Source: Dehalococcoidia bacterium (lineage in GTDB: Bacteria; Chloroflexota; Dehalococcoidia; Lucifugimonadales; UBA6952). From it: a stretch of DNA of 64,000 bases. A program made the position numbers and the translations under genes. The notes under the pieces are model-generated. The model was not told the origin of the DNA, ran no database searches, and saw only the letters and a program-made list of their open reading frames with translations. The stretch is taken from the NCBI GenBank assembly GCA_022450525.1, contig JAKUQA010000002.1:80491-144490 (forward strand), written 5' to 3'. Positions 54,926-63,039 of the stretch are shown here, piece after piece. Numbering within the stretch: the first letter of the stretch is position 1; each line of letters starts with the position of its first letter.

Positions 54926-56151
54926 CTTTTCATTGAGTTATAAGATTTAGCAAAACCAATAATTCGTTTTCCTTGGTTTGTTGTGCTAGTTTTTGCTAGT
55001 TTACTTGCTTTTTTGTAATATTTTTTAGCATCTTTGGCTTTCCCTTTATGATCAAGATAACTACCAATCCCAAGTGCCGCAAATGCTGCTTGATCTAGAG
55101 ACCAAGGAGTAAACGTTGATTCTCCTAATTCTATAATTTGTATATATGCTTTTTCTATTAGATTTGCAGATCTTGATTTTTTTCTTATTATTTGTGCCAG
55201 ATTAATAGCTGCTTTTGTACCTAATTCTTTAGCAATTATATTTTCTAAAGATTTAGAAAGATCAATAGCTTTGCGATATGAAATTCGTGCTTTATCAATT
55301 TGATCTTTGGATTCAAAATCTTGTCCTTCAAGTATGCATTTGTGTGCTTCGGATGTATTAGATAATATGATGTTATAATCTCGAATTTGTTGTGCGATTT
55401 TCTCTTTTTCATCGGTATTATCTTTTGATTCATACCAAGATAGTAAACTTTGGTATGCTTGTATACTTGTTTGTATACCAGATATTGTTTTGGAACATGT
55501 CCCATATTCGATACTTTTTTTCATTAATTTTTCAAAACGATTGTAATTTTCTGAGCGTCCCTCGTAGTTTGCTATATTGAAATAAGCTCTCGAAGTTATA
55601 TATAAACCTTCTGGAGAATTTGAAAGAATTCCTACTTTGACTGCCCTATTGTGCATATGAATACTAGTAGTAAAATTATTTTCTTGGTTATACCAAAGAC
55701 CCAGTTCGAAACATGCCATCGCACTGAACATAATACCGAATGAATTTTTTGATTTTATTCCGTAATGTATGCAATCTATATAGTTTTTTTTATAGTCTGA
55801 ATACTTTTGTATTGATGATTCCAGATTGGCAATATTGAAAAATGCACAAGCTAATAAACCCAATTCTTCTGAAGAATTTATTGTTGAAATTAACTTAGGG
55901 ACTTCTCTATATGATTCTAGAGCATCTGAAAATCTTTGAAGAAGTTTTAACGCGTTTCCTTTTTCTATCCACGCTCTAAGACTATTTGGGTAAGAAGAAA
56001 GATATAATGAGGCTATTTCTAGATCCTCACGTGGATTGTTTAGGCCTGAAAATGAAGGGCCTATCGATGAAAAAATAACTTTAGGTGATAGTTTATTTGC
56101 TGACATTTGTATAATTTTCTTTTGATTCACATATACTGTCAATCTTTTCAT
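54922..56151 (-). CDS. TPR-like repeat protein
   Basis: A 409-residue all-helical protein built from tetratricopeptide-type repeats: SLRAWIEKGNALKLLQRFSDAL, FFNIANLESSIQKYSDYKKN, ACFELGLWYNQENNFTTSIHM, AYFNIANYEGRSENYNRF and LGIGSYLDHKGKAKDAKKYY. It is likely a scaffold. The start could be the ATG at 56151 or the one 15 codons later (56106); neither has a good ribosome site. It is convergent with the unknown gene at 54194. Confidence 0.75.
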   Translation of the reverse strand: MKRLTVYVNQKKIIQMSANKLSPKVIFSSIGPSFSGLNNPREDLEIASLYLSSYPNSLRAWIEKGNALKLLQRFSDALESYREVPKLISTINSSEELGLLACAFFNIANLESSIQKYSDYKKNYIDCIHYGIKSKNSFGIMFSAMACFELGLWYNQENNFTTSIHMHNRAVKVGILSNSPEGLYITSRAYFNIANYEGRSENYNRFEKLMKKSIEYGTCSKTISGIQTSIQAYQSLLSWYESKDNTDEKEKIAQQIRDYNIILSNTSEAHKCILEGQDFESKDQIDKARISYRKAIDLSKSLENIIAKELGTKAAINLAQIIRKKSRSANLIEKAYIQIIELGESTFTPWSLDQAAFAALGIGSYLDHKGKAKDAKKYYKKASKLAKTSTTNQGKRIIGFAKSYNSMKS

Positions 56152-56226
56152 CGATTAATTAATATAATATTGATATAGTTCTTAAGTACTTACATATTTT
56201 ATTTTGAGTGAAATTTCAGGAGTGTA

Positions 56227-56742
56227 ATGATGTCAAACGAAGGAAGTTTGAGCCCTGAGTCTGTTTTATCACAATTGAAATCCAACAATATCACGCATGT
56301 TGTATGGCTTCCAGATAGTGAGACTAATTGGCTTTATTTATTGATGAAAAATGAACCAAGTATTGAATTGGTTCCAGTTAGTAGAGAAGGTCAGGCCTTT
56401 TCTGTAGCTGCAGGATTAGCTACGGGGGGTAAGAAGCCTGTAATATTAATTCAGAATACGGGGCTACTAGAATCTGGCGACTCTTTGAGAGGCTGGGGAA
56501 TAGGTCTAAAGACCCCTGTCGTTATGATGATTGGTTACAGAGGATGGACTAGGCATGGTAAGAATGCATTTCATGATGTAGCTAAGTTTACCGAACCTTT
56601 TCTCATAGCTATGGGTATTAATTACTATTTAGTTGAGAATGATGGAGACATTGATAGAATAACCTATGCCTTCGAAGAAGCTGATGAAAATAAGAAGCCC
56701 GTGGCAGTATTAGTTGGTGATGAATATTCCAGTTGGAATTAA
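56227..56742 (+). CDS. TPP-dependent decarboxylase, N-terminal subunit (ComD-like)
   Basis: A 171-residue PYR-domain protein like the alpha subunit of sulfopyruvate or phosphonopyruvate decarboxylase. The catalytic Glu54 is in SREGQAFSVAAGLA, followed by GKKPVILIQNTGLLESGDS. AGGAG lies upstream of the ATG. The C-terminal (PP-domain) subunit is encoded next, so a split TPP enzyme is assembled. It converts a 3-substituted pyruvate to the aldehyde; sulfopyruvate is one candidate. Confidence 0.85.
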   Translation: MMSNEGSLSPESVLSQLKSNNITHVVWLPDSETNWLYLLMKNEPSIELVPVSREGQAFSVAAGLATGGKKPVILIQNTGLLESGDSLRGWGIGLKTPVVMMIGYRGWTRHGKNAFHDVAKFTEPFLIAMGINYYLVENDGDIDRITYAFEEADENKKPVAVLVGDEYSSWN

Positions 56743-56773
56743 TAGAATTTTAATTATTATTAAAGGAAAAAAG

Positions 56774-57358
56774 ATGATAGATACATTAGAAATGCTGAAA
56801 ATATTTAAAAATCATCGAGGGAATAGTGTTGTAATCCCAGGTAGAGGTGGTAAACATTGGGTTACATTAACAGACAATCAATCGCGAGATGTACCATTAG
56901 GCGATCCAGCAATGGGAGGGCATGCTTCATATGCTTTTGGTTTAGCTTTGGCGATTCCAAATGAAACCGTTGTACTTTTTGACTCCGAGGGAGATTTATT
57001 AATGAATACTGGTGCTCTTGCGACTATAGCGGATCTTGCCCCAAAAAATTTCTATCATTTTCTTTTAGATAATGAGTGCTATGCGACAACTGGTGGTCAA
57101 CCTGTACCAAACGCACAGAAAGTTGACTATACAGGTTTAGCCAAAAGTATGGGATACGGTTCAACGTACTTTATAGATAATTTGGAAGATTTTGATCAAA
57201 AGATTGCTGAAATTTTAAATCAAGAAGGACCTGTATTTATCCATCTTAAAATTAATCCTGAAATCGAAAATGTACCAATTAATCAACGAGTAAGATGGCA
57301 AAATCGTACCTGGGATCAAGTATTGAGTGACATTAAATCAGAGTTATCTGTTAAGTAA
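56774..57358 (+). CDS. TPP-dependent decarboxylase, C-terminal subunit (ComE-like)
   Basis: A 194-residue PP-domain subunit. The TPP/Mg motif is EGDLLMNTG (Gly73-Asp74) with Asn100 about 26 residues on (LLDNECYATTGGQ); the motif has EGD in place of GDG. The start ATG at 56774 follows AAAGGAAAA; longer readings overlap the preceding gene's end and lack family similarity. It works only with the ComD-like subunit. TPP supply from the riboswitch-controlled operon would serve it. Confidence 0.87.
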   Translation: MIDTLEMLKIFKNHRGNSVVIPGRGGKHWVTLTDNQSRDVPLGDPAMGGHASYAFGLALAIPNETVVLFDSEGDLLMNTGALATIADLAPKNFYHFLLDNECYATTGGQPVPNAQKVDYTGLAKSMGYGSTYFIDNLEDFDQKIAEILNQEGPVFIHLKINPEIENVPINQRVRWQNRTWDQVLSDIKSELSVK

Positions 57359-57367
57359 AATTATAAA

Positions 57368-58078
57368 ATGGTTAAACAACTATATCATATAGATTCTTAT
57401 ATAAAAGAATTCGACGCAGTTATAGAAAATATTCTTCCAGAAGGTGTCGTATTGGATCAAACGGCATTTTATCCCGGTGGAGGAGGGCAACCATGTGATT
57501 ATGGTTTACTAATTTCTGACGGAAACGAATATAAAGTAGATAAAGTTCAATATTTTGAAGGAACGATTGTTCACAAAGTTTTATCTGACGGTTTGAAAAT
57601 TGGGGATAGAATTAATGCAACAATCGATTGGGATAGAAGATATAAACTTATGAGAACTCATACAGCTTTGCATATATTATGCGGAGTAGTATGGCGTGAT
57701 TTTGGCGCCTTGGTTACTGGTGGAAATATGGAACCCTTAAAGGCAAGAATGGATTTTGAATTAGAAAGTATGAGTGTTGATTTTGCAGAAAAAGTAGAAG
57801 AAAAAATCAACGAAGAGGTATTAAAAGACCATAAAATAGATATCAATATGCTTCCTAGAGAAGAAGCATTGAAAATACCTGATTTGATTAGAACCAAAAT
57901 TGATCTATTGCCCAAACATATTTCTGAATTGCGAATAGTTGATATCACTTCTCTGGATCTTCAAGCAGATGGTGGTACACATGTATATAGTACCAAGGAA
58001 GTTGGACATATTACTGTCGTAGGTCATGAAAGTAAAGGGAAAATAAATAAGCGTCTTAGAATTCAAATAGAAGATTAA
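57368..58078 (+). CDS. Alanyl-tRNA editing protein AlaX-like
   Basis: A 236-residue trans-editing protein that hydrolyses mischarged Ser/Gly-tRNA-Ala. The N-terminal DQTAFYPGGGGQPCDYG, zinc ligands HTALH (His98, His102) and the DGGTHVYSTKEVG segment are present. The usual Cys before GGTH is Asp, a variant seen in some AlaX proteins. It is ten bases from the ComE-like gene. Neighbourhood with tRNA-Ala is not close. Confidence 0.85.
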   Translation: MVKQLYHIDSYIKEFDAVIENILPEGVVLDQTAFYPGGGGQPCDYGLLISDGNEYKVDKVQYFEGTIVHKVLSDGLKIGDRINATIDWDRRYKLMRTHTALHILCGVVWRDFGALVTGGNMEPLKARMDFELESMSVDFAEKVEEKINEEVLKDHKIDINMLPREEALKIPDLIRTKIDLLPKHISELRIVDITSLDLQADGGTHVYSTKEVGHITVVGHESKGKINKRLRIQIED

Positions 58079-58079
58079 T

Positions 58080-58997
58080 TTGTTAAACAACTTTAGTATA
58101 GAATACAAAATTCGTTTTTATTTGGTAATTGGAGTTTTCGCTGTTTCTACAGCGGCAATTTTGATTAAATTATCTTCCGAAGCACATCCATTAGCCATTG
58201 CATTCTATAGGATGTTTATTAGTGTATTGGTATTTGTAATAATAGCTTTGATATACAGACATAGGCGTTTGGACGATATTAATGTATTCACTGTTAATAA
58301 TAATCAAGTAGTACGTATAATAATTAGTAGCTTGGGTCTTGCTATGCATTTTTGGTTTTGGGTTTGGTCTTTGAGTTTTACCTCTGTTGCAAGTTCTGTT
58401 CTTTTGGTAACTACAAACCCATTTATAGTATTGTTATTTTCCTGGATTATTTGGTCACATCCTATACGTTTGAAAATGATAATTGGAATGTTTATTGGTT
58501 TAATTGGAGGATCTATAATTATATTCGGGGATTCACATAATACTAATAATATTACGGGTGATTTATTAGCATTATTGGGATCTTTATGTATAGTTCCATA
58601 TGTCTTGTGCGGAAGAAGCTTGAGGAAAGATATGCATATACTGACTTACAATTTATATGTCTATGGGTTAGCAACCATTTTCTTATTCATCTTAATAATA
58701 TTATTTCAAATTGAGTTATTTAATCTAAGTCTTTATACATACTTTATGCTTTTCTTAGTTGCTTTGATTCCTCAAGTTATTGGTCATTCATTACTAAACT
58801 GGGTTTTGGGGTATGCAAGTGCTGTTCTAGTTACCATTAGTGTTATGGCTGAACCTATAATAGCTACAATATTAGCTGGTATTATTTTAGATGAAATTCC
58901 ATCGCTATATTGGTATCTAGGGGGATTTTTGATTCTCTTAGGAATCTATTTATCTATAAGTGAATTCGAAAAAGATTTTATTGATAATGACACTTAG
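58080..58997 (+). CDS. EamA/DMT family transporter
   Basis: A 305-residue membrane protein with ten helices in two EamA halves: VSTAAILIKLSSEAHPLAIAFYRM, later VTTNPFIVLLFSW, and in the second half GHSLLNWVLGYASAVLVTISVMAEPIIATI. It exports or imports small metabolites; the substrate is unknown. The start is TTG at 58080, with a weak ribosome site, and no ATG fits well. The stop overlaps that of thiD. Confidence 0.85.
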   Translation: MLNNFSIEYKIRFYLVIGVFAVSTAAILIKLSSEAHPLAIAFYRMFISVLVFVIIALIYRHRRLDDINVFTVNNNQVVRIIISSLGLAMHFWFWVWSLSFTSVASSVLLVTTNPFIVLLFSWIIWSHPIRLKMIIGMFIGLIGGSIIIFGDSHNTNNITGDLLALLGSLCIVPYVLCGRSLRKDMHILTYNLYVYGLATIFLFILIILFQIELFNLSLYTYFMLFLVALIPQVIGHSLLNWVLGYASAVLVTISVMAEPIIATILAGIILDEIPSLYWYLGGFLILLGIYLSISEFEKDFIDNDT

Positions 58998-59785
58998 CTT
59001 AGCATGAAAAAATGATTTAAAGGTCCATGTCCTTTTCCTAACCCAGGTTCATTTTTAATTGCTTGAGTTACATAATTTTTAGCTTCCTCGACACTTTGAT
59101 CTACAGTATAATTTTTTGCCAAACCTGCAGCTATGGCTGAAGCATATGTACATCCTGTGCCATGAGTGTTAGCCGTAGGTATCCGATCTGCTTCTAATAT
59201 CGTAAATTTTTGACCGTCATATATTGTATCATTTGATTTAGAATCATTAGAATGGCCTCCCTTAATTACAACAAAATCTGGGCCCATGGAATGTATAATC
59301 TTTGCCGCTGATTCAATATCTTGAGTGGTGTTAATAGTCATTTTGCTTAAAACTTCTGCCTCAGGGATATTAGGAGTAACAACGGTTGATAATGGTAATA
59401 ATTCTGAAATCAAATGTCCTATTGCATTATCTTGAATTAATTTATCTCCTCCCTTAGCTATCATGACAGGGTCTACAACGATTTTATTAGTATTAGATGA
59501 TTTGATTTTTTTTGATATGAGTTGTATTACTTCGATAGAAGCAAGCATTCCTGTTTTAATTACATTTGGATTTAAATCATCTAAAACTGCATCAATTTGT
59601 GATTCTATAATATCTATGGGTATTTCATGGATTCCATACACACCCGTAGTATTTTGAGCAGTAACTGCGGTTATTACTGAACACCCAAAAGTACCAAGAG
59701 CAGAAAAGGTTTTTAAATCCGCTTGAATTCCTGCTCCTCCGCCTGAATCTGAACCTGCTATAGTCATACTTACTGGAATTTTCAT
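58994..59785 (-). CDS. thiD: Hydroxymethylpyrimidine/phosphomethylpyrimidine kinase
   Basis: A 263-residue ribokinase-fold kinase. MTIAGSDSGGGAGIQADLKTF is the N-terminal signature, and NTHGTGCTYASAIAAGLA is the active-site loop with the catalytic base. It phosphorylates HMP to HMP-PP for thiamine. It is the last gene of the riboswitch-controlled operon, twelve bases after the ThiY-like gene, so it probably acts on the imported pyrimidine. Confidence 0.95.
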   Translation of the reverse strand: MKIPVSMTIAGSDSGGGAGIQADLKTFSALGTFGCSVITAVTAQNTTGVYGIHEIPIDIIESQIDAVLDDLNPNVIKTGMLASIEVIQLISKKIKSSNTNKIVVDPVMIAKGGDKLIQDNAIGHLISELLPLSTVVTPNIPEAEVLSKMTINTTQDIESAAKIIHSMGPDFVVIKGGHSNDSKSNDTIYDGQKFTILEADRIPTANTHGTGCTYASAIAAGLAKNYTVDQSVEEAKNYVTQAIKNEPGLGKGHGPLNHFFMLS

Positions 59786-59796
59786 TTTATCTCCTC

Positions 59797-60777
59797 TTAT
59801 TTTACAAACTCATTTGTAAATAAGCTATTTGTTTCAGGTATACTGGTTATTTGGCCAGTATCGAATAACCATTTTGAAAATATCGCCCATTTTTCTTCAG
59901 TTTGAACACCGAATCTGCCTTCGTTATCTACCCATAATGGTGCTAATAGTTCTACTCCAGGATATTCTATTGCTTGATCTATTTCTTCATTGGTTGCCTT
60001 GACTAAATTATCAATACCTTCTTTTGGGTTTGAAACAGCATCATTATATCCTTTTGATATGGCTCTAGTCATTCGTTGAACCAGATCTTTATTATTTGTT
60101 ATCATCTCATCACTAGCAACTAATACTAATTCGTAATAGTCAGGTACACCCCACTTTTCCATCCTCATTACATTAACAGGGAATCCTTCATTTTCAGCCA
60201 TAATAGTTTCATGGCTTAAATAGCAGCCTAAGCAAGCATCAACGGTTTTACCAATAAGTGGAGGTACAAGATCATATCCAGTATTAATTAATTCAACTTC
60301 TTGTTTTCCTTGTAAGCCATCAGCCTTTAATAATGTGTCAAGTAAATTTTCATTTAAGGGAATTCCAGGGTATGCAATTTTTTTACCTTTGAGGTCAGAT
60401 GGTCTTGTTATATTTGATTCTTCGAGAGTCATTATAATATTTAATGGATGTTGAACGAAGGCAAGTATTGATTTTACAGGAATATTTTTTGATTTTGCCA
60501 AAATTAGGTCAGGTTGATAACTAATTCCAAAATCATCTTGTCCTGCACCAACAGTTTGTAATACCGTTGAAGGATCAGATGGAGTGTAAATTTCGATATC
60601 TATATTTTCGTCCTGGAAATATCCCTTTTCTAAAGCAATATATAATCCGGTATGATTGGCATTTGGGTACCAATCTAAGGCTAATTTAACTTTTGTATCT
60701 TCCTTTGTGTTTCCGCAACTTAATACAAATATACTACACACTAATATTAATACAATTGATAAATATTTGAATTTCAT
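59797..60777 (-). CDS. thiY: Thiamine-precursor-binding lipoprotein (NMT1/ThiY-like)
   Basis: A 326-residue ABC substrate-binding protein of the NMT1/THI5-like family. Lipobox VLSC lies after the signal (Cys about 21), then LDWYPNANHTGLYIALEKGY and QDDFGISYQPDLILAKS, which bind a pyrimidine such as HMP or formylaminopyrimidine. The ATG at 60777 is preceded by GGAGGG; a start at 60795 is unlikely. It is followed by thiD and preceded by the permease. Confidence 0.92.
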   Translation of the reverse strand: MKFKYLSIVLILVCSIFVLSCGNTKEDTKVKLALDWYPNANHTGLYIALEKGYFQDENIDIEIYTPSDPSTVLQTVGAGQDDFGISYQPDLILAKSKNIPVKSILAFVQHPLNIIMTLEESNITRPSDLKGKKIAYPGIPLNENLLDTLLKADGLQGKQEVELINTGYDLVPPLIGKTVDACLGCYLSHETIMAENEGFPVNVMRMEKWGVPDYYELVLVASDEMITNNKDLVQRMTRAISKGYNDAVSNPKEGIDNLVKATNEEIDQAIEYPGVELLAPLWVDNEGRFGVQTEEKWAIFSKWLFDTGQITSIPETNSLFTNEFVK

Positions 60778-60798
60778 GATTCCCTCCAGGTACAAATA

Positions 60799-61602
60799 TT
60801 ATTCACTGAGTGTCCTCCAATAGACTATTTTCTTTTCACAATAATTTACTAGTAAAAATAATAAGAAACCAATAATTGACAGCAAAAATATTGCAGCAAA
60901 TACACGCTCGGTTAAAAACTGTGGTTTTGATCTTATCATTAAATATCCTAAACCTTCACTTGAACCTACCCACTCACTGATCACCGCTCCAATCACGCTT
61001 GCAGCCATGCCTATTCTTAAGCCTGTAAAGATATAAGGTAGAGAATTAGGTATCTGTATTTTTTTAAAAATTTGAGACTTATTTGCACCCAAAGTTTTCA
61101 TCATATTAACAAGATCATCATCAATTGATTTTAGACCATCAATAGTATTAACTGCTATTGGGAAAAAAGCAATCAATCCAACAACGAGTATCTTTGGTAA
61201 CAGTCCATATCCAAACCAAACGAGTAATATAGGTGCAATTGCTATAATGGGTATTGTTTGTGAAGAAATGATGATTGGATAAATTGCTTTTTCCAATGTT
61301 TTTGAATAAACAATAAGTCCTCCAATTAATATTCCAGAAATTATAGAAAATGAAAAACCTATCAATATTTCATATAGAGTCACAAACGAATGACCTAAAA
61401 GTAAATTCCAATGTTCATATAATTCAACGATTATATCTGTTGGAACAGGCAGTAACCACTTGGGTACATCAGCTAATCTGCAAGATATTTCCCAGATAAC
61501 TAACAATGAAAATATTAATATTACTGCTGGAAACCACTGAACAAATACAGTTTTTAATTTAGTATTAATTTTTTTAATTGTATTTTGCATATTAATTTTC
61601 AA
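60799..61602 (-). CDS. thiX: ABC permease for thiamine precursor
   Basis: A 267-residue permease with five to six helices and the EAA loop segment MMKTLGANKSQIFKKIQIPN. YIFTGLRIGMAASVIGAVISEW and GSSEGLGYLMI match the nitrate/taurine/thiamine-precursor permease group. It overlaps the ATPase gene by 11 bases, so the two are coupled. Confidence 0.93.
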   Translation of the reverse strand: MKINMQNTIKKINTKLKTVFVQWFPAVILIFSLLVIWEISCRLADVPKWLLPVPTDIIVELYEHWNLLLGHSFVTLYEILIGFSFSIISGILIGGLIVYSKTLEKAIYPIIISSQTIPIIAIAPILLVWFGYGLLPKILVVGLIAFFPIAVNTIDGLKSIDDDLVNMMKTLGANKSQIFKKIQIPNSLPYIFTGLRIGMAASVIGAVISEWVGSSEGLGYLMIRSKPQFLTERVFAAIFLLSIIGFLLFLLVNYCEKKIVYWRTLSE

Positions 61603-62353
61603 TCAACGGTAAAATTTCTTTTTTAATTTTTATAAATGAATCATCTAATACTATTTCACGGGTACGAGGTCGAGGTAATTCAACATGAATAATTTGCATT
61701 GAATTAAAGTTATTATTTTGCATAACATAGATTCTGTCTGATAAAAAGATTGCTTCATCAATATCATGGGTAACCAAAAGAATGGTTTTGTTAAATTGTT
61801 TCCATAGTTTTAGTAACCATTTTTGCATTTGTGATCTTGTTATAGAATCCAGAGCACTAAAAGGTTCATCTAACAGTAAAATTTTTTTATTTGTTAATAT
61901 TGTTCTAAGAAAAGAAGCTCTTTGTCTCATACCTCCAGAAATTTGATTAGGATAATAGTTTTCATAACCACTTAAACCAAAAGTTTCGAGAAGCTCAACA
62001 GCCTTTTGTTCAGAAACACGTTTATTTTCATTTTGAACTTCTAATCCTAGGATTGAATTGTCTAGAACAGTTTTCCATGGTAAAAGTAAATCTTTTTGTT
62101 GCATATAACTTAATTTACCAAGTCGATTGTTAGATTGAATATCACTGATATTTATTTCACCATTATCTGGATTATCTAAACCAGAAATTATGTTGAGAAG
62201 TGTGCTTTTTCCACATCCACTAGGACCAATAAGGCTGACAAATTCCCCATCATTCATATGAAAATCAATATGATGTAATATCATTGTATTTTCATTGGAA
62301 GATTCGTCTATAAAACTTTTACTTAGATTTTTAATATTTATAATTGGGTTCAT
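61592..62353 (-). CDS. thiZ: ABC ATPase for thiamine precursor
   Basis: A 253-residue nucleotide-binding subunit: Walker A GPSGCGKSTLLNII, Q-loop LSYMQQKDLLLPWKT, signature ISGGMRQRASFLRTIL, Walker B LLLDEPFSALD and H-loop VTHDIDEAIFLSDRI. This is the nitrate/taurine type used in thiamine precursor import. The start lies only nine bases after the poly-U of the riboswitch terminator, with no clear ribosome site between, so initiation may depend on the antiterminated structure. Confidence 0.93.
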   Translation of the reverse strand: MNPIINIKNLSKSFIDESSNENTMILHHIDFHMNDGEFVSLIGPSGCGKSTLLNIISGLDNPDNGEINISDIQSNNRLGKLSYMQQKDLLLPWKTVLDNSILGLEVQNENKRVSEQKAVELLETFGLSGYENYYPNQISGGMRQRASFLRTILTNKKILLLDEPFSALDSITRSQMQKWLLKLWKQFNKTILLVTHDIDEAIFLSDRIYVMQNNNFNSMQIIHVELPRPRTREIVLDDSFIKIKKEILPLIEN

Positions 62354-62361
62354 AATAATAT

Positions 62362-62392
62362 AAAAAAAAACCGCTTGGTGTATACCAGCGGT
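62362..62392 (-). terminator. Riboswitch-controlled intrinsic terminator
   Basis: On the minus strand a hairpin ACCGCTGGT/ACC-AGCGGT-type (62392-62370, nine pairs with one bulge, loop AUAC) is followed by eight or nine Us (62369-62362), directly before the thiZ start at 62353. Its 5' arm can instead pair with the aptamer. Confidence 0.85.
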
Positions 62393-62403
62393 TCTTATCC
62401 TAA

Positions 62404-62492
62404 TAAGATTTCCTACGCTGGTATTATCCAGATCAGGTATAAGGGTCGCTCAATTGAGCCTCTCAGCCTGTATTCTTACAAGCTCCCCCTTA
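62404..62492 (-). promoter_or_regulatory. TPP (Thi-box) riboswitch
   Basis: On the minus strand the RNA contains, in order, GGGGGAGC, GGCUGAGA, GACCCUUA, ACCUGAUCUGG, AUAAUACCAGCG and UAGGAA, the conserved TPP aptamer. A short P1 stem pairs 62489-62492 with 62404-62407. Its AUACCAGCG (62424-62416) is the exact complement of CGCUGGUAU (62390-62382) in the terminator's 5' arm, a nine-base antiterminator. Bound TPP would keep that segment in the aptamer and let the terminator form, switching off thiZ-thiX-thiY-thiD. Confidence 0.95.
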
Positions 62493-62539
62493 ATATTGTG
62501 GTTTAATTAATTTTTTTAATTTGCTCCTATGATTGTGTT

Positions 62540-63010
62540 TTATTTTTTGTAATACGCTACAGCCTGAATTGCTTTGACTATTTTATCATAACCTGTACAT
62601 CTACATAAATTACCTGCAATTGCTAGCCTTATTTCTTCTTCAGTAGGTTTAGGGTTCTCATTAAGTAATGCTCTGGCTGACATAAGAAAACCTGGTGTGC
62701 AAAATCCACATTGTAAACTCCCGTATTCCATGAAAGCTTCTTGTAGTGGGTCAAGACCATCTTTTGTAGCGAGTCCTTCAACTGTTGTAACATGTTGTCC
62801 CTCAACTTCAACAGCGAGTGTGCAACAAGATACAATTGCCTTACCTTCTAATTGAACTGTGCATGCACCGCAATTACCATTGCTGCAACCTTCTTTGGTG
62901 CCAGTTAAGCCAATATTGTCCCTAAGAGCTTCTAACAAAGTTTCCCATGGATCAACTAGTATTTCTTTAGTTTCATTATTAACTTGAAATTTAACTGGAA
63001 TTTTAGACAC
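62540..63010 (-). CDS. Molybdenum hydroxylase small [2Fe-2S] subunit
   Basis: A 156-residue subunit of the xanthine dehydrogenase/CO dehydrogenase family. Plant-type cluster: C42SNGNC47GAC50 with Cys62; second cluster: C101GFC104 and C136RC138. It carries electrons from the Mo centre to FAD. It follows the FAD subunit by 29 bases. The molybdopterin subunit is not downstream; the TPP riboswitch is. Confidence 0.93.
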   Translation of the reverse strand: MSKIPVKFQVNNETKEILVDPWETLLEALRDNIGLTGTKEGCSNGNCGACTVQLEGKAIVSCCTLAVEVEGQHVTTVEGLATKDGLDPLQEAFMEYGSLQCGFCTPGFLMSARALLNENPKPTEEEIRLAIAGNLCRCTGYDKIVKAIQAVAYYKK

Positions 63011-63039
63011 ATTTCCCTCCGTACGAAATTTGTTGGTTT

